This document shows positions 54,586-63,600 of a stretch of 64,000 nucleotides of DNA, in pieces. Numbering within the stretch: position 1 is the first letter of the stretch; each line of letters starts with the position of its first letter. Position numbers and translations under genes: made by a program. Under the pieces are notes generated by a model. It saw nothing but the letters and a program-made list of their open reading frames with translations, was not told the DNA's origin and ran no database searches. Source of the stretch: Echinicola strongylocentroti. Its GTDB lineage: Bacteria > Bacteroidota > Bacteroidia > Cytophagales > Cyclobacteriaceae. The DNA lies in assembly GCF_003260975.1 (NCBI RefSeq), contig NZ_CP030041.1:1907001-1971000 (forward strand). Reading direction: 5' to 3'.

Positions 54586-57500
54586 TCACTGTTTCCTTCC
54601 GGTACGCATGGCAGGATTGCTATAGATTCTTCTCACATAACAACTGCTTACCTCAGCATCCAAATACCCCTCCAGCATATAAGGAGCATTATCATACACC
54701 CCAACACTTTCGCTTTCTAGCTGGTCATGGAAACCATTACCCGGTCCTACCGTATCTCCTCCATTAGTGGGATCTAGCATAGCATTGGATATGGTGGTGG
54801 TGGTATTTTCGGAATCATCTATTCCGTTTCCATTTACCACTTCTCCATCAATTACCTGTACCAATTGGCCCATTGTTTTAAAATAGCCAAACACCCCCGC
54901 TTCGTTGATATCCGGACAGCCATCGCCATCGCTATCTAAATCAAGGTGGTTGGGGACACTATCACCATCGGTGTCTATTCCTTGACACTGTGCTGATGCC
55001 AAAAACAAATCGAATAAATAGGCATGTATGTTAGCTACCACTTTTTGAATATCATCTGAAACTGTAGCACTCGAGCTATTATTCTTCATTATTGTTGCAT
55101 CTGGTAACAATACCATATTTGATGTGCTTGACGATAACAACGTAGCTTTTCCATTTGCATCTGTCATTACTACATTATAATTTTCTGTTGCTGAAGATGC
55201 AGTTAATTGCACAGTTCCCGTTTGGTTAAAGGAGTTACCATCCCAATACCCATTGGTGATTACTGACTCCCCAACTGGGCCGTACGCCGTATTTGGATTA
55301 TCGTTATTATTTTCTATGCGATACCCGAAATCTATAGCGTTATTTTGAAGTACCAATACAGCTTTGTTGTGGTCTTCTACCCATTGTTTTACAATTAAAT
55401 TTAAACTAGTGGGTAGTTTTTCAGACGTATTACTTTCATCATTAAGCAAATCTCCATCAGTGCTTGACCCTAAGTAAAATACATCTATTTCATCATCTAA
55501 CAACGTTTCTTCAGTTACCTCATTAATTTCATAAGGTATCATCTGTACATTAGGAATTTTATCATAAGTCCCTGCAGGTCCAAAGTTATCTGGATTGGTT
55601 AACATATTTTCCATTAATCCAATTTTTCCTGTAGTCGTATTTATATAACCTATTTTAAAATCACCTTGATCGGGGCCTACACAAACAAAGCCTTCATCGG
55701 CATCTAAAATGCCGTCATTATCGTCATCTAGGTCAATAGAGTCTACTATTCCATCTCCATCGCTATCTGAACAAGTAGAGTTATCTAATGCTATTGGGTT
55801 ATATTTACTCACATAATCTGGAATACTATTTAAATTGGCATCTACTACATCTGCTAGCCCATCGCTATTAGTGTCCGTTGCCGTACCTGCTTGAGAAACG
55901 AATTTAAAGTTTGGGGTATTTACACCAGTAGCTCCTGCCTCAAACGCATCTGGACAACTGTCTCCATCACTATCTAAATCTAAGTGATTAGGTATTCCGT
56001 CAATATCTGTATCGATTTCTGTACAGTCATCTCCAATAAATGTATCCATCACAAAAGCCCAAGTATTTGCTATTACTTTTGTAGCATTGTTGGTATTCGG
56101 GTCTACTGTATTTGATTCTGCATTGTAAATTGTTGCATCAGGAAAAATAACCAGCTTTAATGCTGTATCTTTTATTACAGTAGGGTTATTTTCGCTATCT
56201 ACCATAAGCACATCAAAGTCTCTTGTCGCTGAACTAATGGTCATTTTTACTGTTCCCGTTTGGCTAATTGAAGATACTGGCCAATACCCATAGGTGTATA
56301 CATTTTCTCCTAGCTCTCCGTTAGGTGAATCTGGTGGCACATCGTTGTTGGTTAGAGTATAACCATAGTCTACTGCATTGTTTTGTAAGACAAAAAGACC
56401 TTTATCGTGAGTCTCTGCCCAATTTAAAAGCGTTGTATTGGTTGCGGTGGAAAGTTTATAACCACTAGCGGTTGAATTAGTTGCAGATGAGCCTGCGTAA
56501 AAAATATCGATATTGTTTGCCAACAGGTTTGCTTCGGTTATTTCACTAGAACTAAAAGGTACCAATACAACACCATTTATAATCCTATTATAGGTTCCGT
56601 ATTTTCCGAAATTATTTAAATTTAATAACATATCTGTTGCCAAACCATTGTCTCCTGCACCAGAATCCTGGTATCCTATTATAATATTCCTGTCTAATTT
56701 CCCGCAAAAGTTACCTTCCGTCTCATCTAATACTCCATCGTTATCATCATCTATATCAATAGCGTCACAAAGCCCATCACCATCGGTATCTAAAGGATTT
56801 AGATCGCACAAGTCAAGTAATTCGAAATCTAGCATACTACACGCTCCTGCTTCTTTTGTATCTACCAAAATATTGTTGGGGTTTGACGCTTTGTAAGCTC
56901 CGCTATACCTTGGCTGTAATATCAGTTTAGGAAACTCAGTGTATATGGTTACATTATCTATCCATACATATTCTGTATCTCCCGTTCCAGTTCTAAATTG
57001 AACAATTACATTACTTGCCCCTGCATATTCATTTATATTAATATCCTCACTTCGAATAGGCTGATCATCTATATCTCCATCGGTATAGGTGTATATCGTA
57101 GTATAAGTAGCTCCATCGTCTGTAGATATTTCTACAAAAAACTCATCTGAGGCATCAAGGTTGTTTTCAGTATCAAAATCAAAACTTAAATAGGCAGTGC
57201 TCAATTTCGATAAGTCGACTGCTCTGTATATTCGTGTACCATTGTGCATAAATATATGCTGAGAAGGTAAATTGTCATCTGAATTGCTCCCCGTTGGAGT
57301 TCCTGAATTCGAGCTATTACTTTGGCTCCAATCAGCATCTAGCCACGCATTATAATCTCCTGAACTATTATCATCTCCAGAAAATACATTCCCTGAAAAA
57401 TCATCTTGTATGGTAAAATAATAGCTTTTATCATAGCTGTATGCTCCTAAACTATTTGAAGGGACGCTATTGATTACCCGATCTCCATCAGATATTTCTC

Positions 57501-58830
57501 CATTATCATCAAAATCTGCATATATTTTCACTTCTATTCCTTCTATAGGATTACCGTCGCTATCTGTTATAGTTCCCGACAACGCATCACAATTATTACA
57601 AGCCTCGGATACCTGCCCTATATTTTGGCTAGTTCCTAATGTTTGCCCACTACTTGTGGCTACTGTTGGCACCCCATTGGCGTCTACCTCTGTAGTTGTT
57701 AAGTTTTCGGTAACAGGCCCTGCAAAACCTACATAGTTATCTCCTTCATTTCCACCATCAATGCTTGAAGCTTCTAAAGCTGATAATGAAAAATCACTTC
57801 CCCCCTCTGCTGCATCAGGACAGCCATCGCCATCACTATCTAGATCAAGGTGATTGGGAATCCCATCATTATCATCATCACAAGGAAATAGCCCAGAACC
57901 TCTTGCAAAAGCTACCCTATCTATGATATAATCATTTTCAGTACCGCCATGACCTGCATTCATAAAGAGTAAATAATAGTTCCCTTCTGTAGGCACAGTA
58001 AATGATCCTGAAATTGTTATATAATTTGGTGTTGCACCATAAGAAGGTAAATTCTGAAGTGGAACTGAACTTAAAACAGCTTCTACTTCATCAGTATCCG
58101 CATTGTATAATTGCAACGTACAGTCTTGATCTTCAACTGCACCGTATCCTCGAAGCCCAGCATCATAACTAAACCTATAGGTCACCCCGGGTACAAGTTC
58201 TTCATTTAACCTAGTTACCAAGGCATCTGTAAGGCCATTTAGTTCCATTAATGCATTTAAGGTACCCGAATTTGCATTGTCCCCTTCAAGTTCATTAAAT
58301 AAACCTGTGGTAAGGGTTGAGTTTTTTTGAGTTGACCAATAATAAAATGGATACCCCCCTGTGGAAGTCTCATAATTTGATGAGCTGTTTGAATAATACC
58401 AATTTGGAGTAGCTGGATCAACAACAAAACCTCCTCCGTCTACTAAATTTGTGAAAGCTGCAGGACATTCTACCTTATCCAAAATACCATCATTATCATC
58501 ATCCAGATCACATGCATTTAAGACACCATCTCCATCAAAATCATCACAAAGCCCTTGCCCTCCTATTACTCCTGGAGATGGACATCTATCGCAAGCCAAG
58601 GTTGCTGAGGGTAATGTCCCATCCAGCTCACCACTAACCAATTCTCGTGAATATTCCCTATTGCGATCGCTAAGACCATCAAACATATTTAAACTTCCAC
58701 GACCAACTAACCCGATCGTATTTCCCTTTTTCCCATTTAGTATGTTAACATCAGGTCTTGGCATACCAGACACTGATGTTAACACCATGAGGATAAGGGT
58801 AAAAAACACCTTATAGATTACTTTATACAT
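54586..58830 (-). CDS. secreted surface protein with Asp-rich calcium-type repeats and twin ThuA-like domains
   Basis: The 1414-residue protein has a signal peptide (YKVFFTLILMVLTSVSG). Thrombospondin type 3-like Asp repeats (DFDGDGVLNACDLDDDNDG) lie near residues 90-120, 315-340, 675-700, 935-1030 and 1280-1315. A carboxypeptidase-regulatory-like unit (LSGTITDSDGNPIEGIEVKI) starts near 415 and a jelly-roll-like domain spans about 480-630. Two related domains of about 230 residues follow (about 705-933 and 1047-1277), each with a DIFYAGSS/DVFYLGSS motif and FVLQNNAVDYGY/LVLQNNAIDFGY, recalling ThuA or class I amidotransferase folds (inference). The C-terminus SSCYVRRIYSNPAMRTGRKQ is shared with the paralogue at 59321-60598. 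The interior looks more A/T-rich than the ends. Confidence 0.85.
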   Translation of the reverse strand: MYKVIYKVFFTLILMVLTSVSGMPRPDVNILNGKKGNTIGLVGRGSLNMFDGLSDRNREYSRELVSGELDGTLPSATLACDRCPSPGVIGGQGLCDDFDGDGVLNACDLDDDNDGILDKVECPAAFTNLVDGGGFVVDPATPNWYYSNSSSNYETSTGGYPFYYWSTQKNSTLTTGLFNELEGDNANSGTLNALMELNGLTDALVTRLNEELVPGVTYRFSYDAGLRGYGAVEDQDCTLQLYNADTDEVEAVLSSVPLQNLPSYGATPNYITISGSFTVPTEGNYYLLFMNAGHGGTENDYIIDRVAFARGSGLFPCDDDNDGIPNHLDLDSDGDGCPDAAEGGSDFSLSALEASSIDGGNEGDNYVGFAGPVTENLTTTEVDANGVPTVATSSGQTLGTSQNIGQVSEACNNCDALSGTITDSDGNPIEGIEVKIYADFDDNGEISDGDRVINSVPSNSLGAYSYDKSYYFTIQDDFSGNVFSGDDNSSGDYNAWLDADWSQSNSSNSGTPTGSNSDDNLPSQHIFMHNGTRIYRAVDLSKLSTAYLSFDFDTENNLDASDEFFVEISTDDGATYTTIYTYTDGDIDDQPIRSEDININEYAGASNVIVQFRTGTGDTEYVWIDNVTIYTEFPKLILQPRYSGAYKASNPNNILVDTKEAGACSMLDFELLDLCDLNPLDTDGDGLCDAIDIDDDNDGVLDETEGNFCGKLDRNIIIGYQDSGAGDNGLATDMLLNLNNFGKYGTYNRIINGVVLVPFSSSEITEANLLANNIDIFYAGSSATNSTASGYKLSTATNTTLLNWAETHDKGLFVLQNNAVDYGYTLTNNDVPPDSPNGELGENVYTYGYWPVSSISQTGTVKMTISSATRDFDVLMVDSENNPTVIKDTALKLVIFPDATIYNAESNTVDPNTNNATKVIANTWAFVMDTFIGDDCTEIDTDIDGIPNHLDLDSDGDSCPDAFEAGATGVNTPNFKFVSQAGTATDTNSDGLADVVDANLNSIPDYVSKYNPIALDNSTCSDSDGDGIVDSIDLDDDNDGILDADEGFVCVGPDQGDFKIGYINTTTGKIGLMENMLTNPDNFGPAGTYDKIPNVQMIPYEINEVTEETLLDDEIDVFYLGSSTDGDLLNDESNTSEKLPTSLNLIVKQWVEDHNKAVLVLQNNAIDFGYRIENNNDNPNTAYGPVGESVITNGYWDGNSFNQTGTVQLTASSATENYNVVMTDANGKATLLSSSTSNMVLLPDATIMKNNSSSATVSDDIQKVVANIHAYLFDLFLASAQCQGIDTDGDSVPNHLDLDSDGDGCPDINEAGVFGYFKTMGQLVQVIDGEVVNGNGIDDSENTTTTISNAMLDPTNGGDTVGPGNGFHDQLESESVGVYDNAPYMLEGYLDAEVSSCYVRRIYSNPAMRTGRKQ

Positions 58831-58868
58831 AAATTTTATGTTATAGTCTATTTTTTATAAAAAGGCTG

Positions 58869-59300
58869 TTACTCTTTCACCACAAATACAATGTTCATAA
58901 ATGCGCCTTCATACACCTCTACTCCATCGATGACATCATAAGTCAGTACATCAGCCTCGGACACCTTTACATTTTCAATACCTACCTTACCCATTTGATA
59001 GATGTCTTGGTTATTTTCAGTTGCTTTATTTGTTTGTAGTTCTAGAAATTTGCCAAGGCTCCACCACATTAGAATGTACCCAAGCAGCAGCATCTGTACC
59101 GGGATCACCATCAGGATTTCCCCTAAAGATACACACTATTCAGTTAGTTTCGTCAACATACACTCACCGGCTTTTCCAACAGCCCGTTATCACTCGGGTT
59201 GCCTGCGTGACATCGAAGCTCTTCTCCGTTCCGTCAACAGCCGTGTGCGTTACCTTACCGTCAACTACCGTCATGGTATCAAATGCTAGTAGTTTACAAC
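58869..59300 (-). pseudogene. eroded copy of the repeat-protein 3' end
   Basis: The minus strand can be read, with frame changes and in-frame stops, as VDGKVTHTAVDGTEKSFDVT, then VYVDET, GNPDGDPGTDAAAWVHSN and VVEPWQIS, then TNKATENNQDIYQMGK and the final YEGAFMNIVFVVKE. All match the last part of the gene at 60643-64000 in the same order. An internal deletion joins MGKVGI directly to ENVKVSEA, removing roughly 115 residues present in the intact gene. An 80-codon open frame at 58869-59111 survives but starts in shifted sequence, so it is probably not a real gene. Confidence 0.85.
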
Positions 59301-59320
59301 CACTTGTACTACCATAAATT

Positions 59321-60598
59321 TCACTGTTTTCTTCCGGTATGCATGGCAGGATTACTATAGATTCTTCTCACATAACAACTGCTTACCTCAGCATCCAAAT
59401 ACCCGTCCAGCATATAAGGAGCATTATCATACACCCCAACACTTTCGCTTTCTAGCTGGTCATGGAAACCATTACCCGGTCCTACCGTATCTCCTCCATT
59501 AGTGGGATCTAGCATAGCATTGGATATGGTGGTGGTGGTATTTTCGGAATCATCTATTCCGTTTCCATTCACCACTTCTCCATCAATTACCTGTACCAAT
59601 TGGCCCATTGTTTTAAAATAGCCAAACACTCCTGCTTCGTTGATATCAGGACAGCCATCGCCATCGCTATCCAAGTCTTGGTAATCTGGTAATCCATCCC
59701 CATCGGAATCAATAGATGTACAAGTGGGCTCATCACTTATTTGGGTAATATCTCCTAAAAAAATCACTTCAGGTATAACGTTACAATACCCATTAAGCCT
59801 CTCGAAGGTGATGACAACTTTTACAGTACCAGATGGTGTGCTTGGAGTAAAAGTATTGTATTTATAATCCTTTTCTGTAGGCTGACTATGGTAGTTCCAA
59901 CCCGTTAATGAAGCGGTTCTTACCAATGTATTGTTAAGATAAACTCTAGAGGTTATCCTTACATTTGAAGTATTTTCATCTATTCCATGTCCACCATTTA
60001 CATTAGAGTATAAAAGTCGGTGCCGGAAAGTAGTCTCCTTATCTGTGGGCAGACCCGAATAATTATACGTAACACTATAAGTACCTGTTATATCATTTTG
60101 TGTTTCCAAATACCCATCTGAAAAATTGGTATAACTATTTTCCAAATTACCACAAAACGGTGTACCCTGGGCGGGGATGGTATTTGTTCCACTCTCCAAC
60201 ACAGTATTGAGTGTGTTTGTCGTACAAACCAAGCCTTCATCCGTATCTAATATACCATCATTATCATCATCCAGATCACATATATTTAAGACCCCATCTC
60301 CATCAAAATCATCACAAAACCCTTGCCCTCCTATTATTCCTGGAGATGGACATCTATCGCAAGCCATGGTTGCTGAAGGTAATGTCCCATCCGCTTCACC
60401 ACTAATCAATTCTCGTGAATATTCCCTATTGTGATCGCTAAGACCATCAAACATATATAAACTTCCACGACCAACCAACCCGATCATATTTCGCTTTTCC
60501 CCATTTAGTGTGTTAACATCAGGTCTTGGCATGCCAGACACTGATGTTAACACTATGAGGATAAGGGTAAAAAACACCTTATAGACCTCTTTATACAT
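59321..60598 (-). CDS. smaller paralogue of the Asp-repeat surface protein
   Basis: The 425-residue protein shares its signal peptide and first 115 residues with the 1414-residue protein (SGMPRPDVNTLNGEKRNMIG, LACDRCPSPG-type segment, DLDDDNDGILDTDEG). It also shares the last 115 (GDGCPDINEAGVFGYFKTMG to SSCYVRRIYSNPAM). The middle is different: a beta-rich region of about 170 residues (TFRHRLLYSNVNGGHGIDEN, VRITSRVYLNNTLVRTASLT) that I do not recognise. Asp-rich calcium-type repeats flank it. It starts 44 bases after the repeat-protein gene and is probably co-transcribed. The relation shows gene duplication with exchange of the central part. Confidence 0.85.
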   Translation of the reverse strand: MYKEVYKVFFTLILIVLTSVSGMPRPDVNTLNGEKRNMIGLVGRGSLYMFDGLSDHNREYSRELISGEADGTLPSATMACDRCPSPGIIGGQGFCDDFDGDGVLNICDLDDDNDGILDTDEGLVCTTNTLNTVLESGTNTIPAQGTPFCGNLENSYTNFSDGYLETQNDITGTYSVTYNYSGLPTDKETTFRHRLLYSNVNGGHGIDENTSNVRITSRVYLNNTLVRTASLTGWNYHSQPTEKDYKYNTFTPSTPSGTVKVVITFERLNGYCNVIPEVIFLGDITQISDEPTCTSIDSDGDGLPDYQDLDSDGDGCPDINEAGVFGYFKTMGQLVQVIDGEVVNGNGIDDSENTTTTISNAMLDPTNGGDTVGPGNGFHDQLESESVGVYDNAPYMLDGYLDAEVSSCYVRRIYSNPAMHTGRKQ

Positions 60599-60642
60599 AA
60601 AGCTTATATTTTATGTGATAGTTTATTTTTATAAAAAGACTG

Positions 60643-63600
60643 TTACTCTTTCACTACAAATACAATGTTCATAAATGAGCCTTCATTTACCTCTGCCCCA
60701 TCAATAACATCGTAGGTTAGGACTCCGGCCTCAGACACCTGTACATTTTCAAACAGTCCCTCGTCAAACCAAGTAATATGATACTCCAATTCATCAGCAG
60801 GAAGGATTGGAATACCTTCTACCGCATTGGCGCTACTTACCATGGGCGTCCCAAACTGTACCAAGTATTTTGAATAGAGATCAATAGTCCCGAAAGTATC
60901 TCCGGACTCTACTTGGTCTTCATTAACAGGTATCAACACAGAAGGCATAAAGAAAAACTTCTGTAACATCGCTTTCAAGGTCTTTAACGTACCATCAGCG
61001 GCGGCCACCACCACGCGGTCCTTTTGACCATCAGCGGCAGATTCTAGCGTACCTCTGTAAGTATCTTCTGTATCTGTTGGATTGATATCGTCCACCTTGA
61101 CACCGCCATCACTTACATGCAAGCGTTCCGTAGGAATATCATTTCCAACACCAATCTTACCCATTTGATAGATGTCTTGGTTATTTTCAGTTGCTTTATT
61201 TGTAGTCCCAGACACTTGCCAAGGCTCCGCCACATTAGATTGCACCCAAGCAGCATCATCTGTACCGAGGTCACCATCAGGATTTTCTACAAAGGTATAC
61301 ACTGTTCCGTTGGATTCGTCGACATACACATCTCCGGCCTCTCCGACAGTCCCGTTTTCACCAGGGTTGCCAGTGCCGCTCCGCGTAACATCAAAGCTCT
61401 TCTCCGTTCCGTCAACAGCCCGGTGCGTTACCTTACCGTCAGCTACCGTAATGCCGTCAGTGGTCTGTTCCCACTCTCCCGTATCAGGGTTGATGACATA
61501 GGTCGCTCCCGTGCTGTTGTCGATGTAGACATCGCCGGCCTCACCGGGCGTACCGTTGTCGTTCGGGTCACCTTCGTCAACAGTGATCAAATCTCCTTCA
61601 CCGCCTACTTTTGTCCATGCTGTCCCGTCGTGGGAATAGACATCACCGGTCGACTCGTCGACATACACATCTCCGGCCTCTCCGACAGTCCCGTTTTCAC
61701 CAGGGTTGCCAGTACCGCTCTGCGTAACATCAAAGCTCTTCTCCGTTCCGTCAACAGCCCGGTGCGTTACCTTACCGTCAGCTACCGTAATGCCGTCAGT
61801 GGCCTGTTCCCACTCTCCCGTATCAGGGTTGATGACATAGGTCGCTCCCGTGCTGTTGTCGATGTAGACATCGCCGGCCTCACCGGGCGTACCGTTGTCG
61901 TTCGGGTCACCTTCGTCAACAGTGATCAAATCTCCTTCACCGCCTACTTTTGTCCATGCTGTCCCGTCGTGGGAATAGACATCACCGGTCGACTCGTCGA
62001 CATACACATCTCCGGCCTCTCCGACAGTCCCGTTTTCACCAGGGTTGCCAGTGCCGCTCCGCGTAACATCAAAACTCTTCTCCGTTCCGTCAACAGCCCG
62101 GTGCGTTACCTTACCGTCAGCTACCGTAATGCCGTCAGTGGTCTGTTCCCACTCTCCCGTATCAGGGTTGATGACATAGGTCGCTCCCGTGCTGTTGTCG
62201 ATGTAGACATCGCCGGCCTCACCGGGCGTACCGTTGTCGTTCGGGTCACCTTCGTCAACAGTGATCAAATCTCCTTCACCGCCTACTTTTGTCCATGCTG
62301 TCCCGTCGTGGGAATAGACATCACCGGTCGACTCGTCGACATACACATCTCCGGCCTCTCCGACAGTCCCGTTTTCACCAGGGTTGCCAGTACCGCTCTG
62401 CGTAACATCAAAGCTCTTCTCCGTTCCGTCAACAGCCCGGTGCGTTACCTTACCGTCAGCTACCGTAATGCCGTCAGTGGCCTGTTCCCACTCTCCCGTA
62501 TCAGGGTTGATGACATAGGTCGCTCCCGTGCTGTTGTCGATGTAGACATCGCCGGCCTCACCGGGCGTACCGTTGTCGTTCGGGTCACCTTCGTCAACAG
62601 TGATCAAATCTCCTTCACCGCCTACTTTTGTCCATGCTGTCCCGTCGTGGGAATAGACATCACCGGTCGACTCGTCGACATACACATCTCCGGCCTCTCC
62701 GACAGTCCCGTTTTCACCAGGGTTGCCAGTGCCGCTCCGCGTAACATCAAAGCTCTTCTCCGTTCCGTCAACAGCCCGGTGCGTTACCTTACCGTCAGCT
62801 ACCGTAATGCCGTCAGTGGCCTGTTCCCACTCTCCCGTATCAGGGTTGATGACATAGGTCGCTCCCGTGCTGTTGTCGATGTAGACATCGCCGGCCTCAC
62901 CTGGTGTACCGTTGTCGTTCGGGTCACCTTCGTCAACAGTGATCAAATCTCCTTCACCGCCTACTTTTGTCCATGCTGTCCCGTCGTGGGAATAGACATC
63001 ACCGGTCGACTCGTCGACATACACATCTCCGGCCTCTCCGACAGTCCCGTTTTCACCAGGGTTGCCAGTACCGCTCTGCGTAACATCAAAGCTCTTCTCC
63101 GTTCCGTCAACAGCCCGGTGCGTTACCTTACCGTCAGCTACCGTAATGCCGTCAGTGGCCTGTTCCCACTCTCCCGTATCAGGGTTGATGACATAGGTCG
63201 CTCCCGTGCTGTTGTCGATGTAGACATCGCCGGCCTCACCGGGCGTACCGTTGTCGTTCGGGTCACCTTCGTCAACAGTGATCAAATCTCCTTCACCGCC
63301 TACTTTTGTCCATGCTGTCCCGTCGTGGGAATAGACATCACCGGTCGACTCGTCGACATACACATCTCCGGCCTCTCCGACAGTCCCGTTTTCACCAGGG
63401 TTGCCAGTGCCGCTCCGCGTAACATCGAAGCTTACTTCCGTATTGTTCTCGGAGGTGTAAGTATACGTACCAACGCCATTGTCAACCAAGGTAGTCACCG
63501 TCTCGTACTCTTTTACAATCTCTTCTATATTGATAACGTGCTCATCACCTTCTTCATCCGCATAGGTAATATTATCACCATCATAGTATACATTTCCGCC

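Noticed and set aside
58869..59111. An 80-codon open frame as an independent small membrane protein
   Set aside because: Its N-terminal hydrophobic part comes from shifted reading of the same sequence that encodes GTDAAAWVHSN in the parent frame; the rest matches the end of the larger gene. It is better explained as a pseudogene fragment.
61385..63418. A CRISPR array or leucine-rich-repeat DNA
   Set aside because: The units are 339 bases, coding, contiguous and without spacers.
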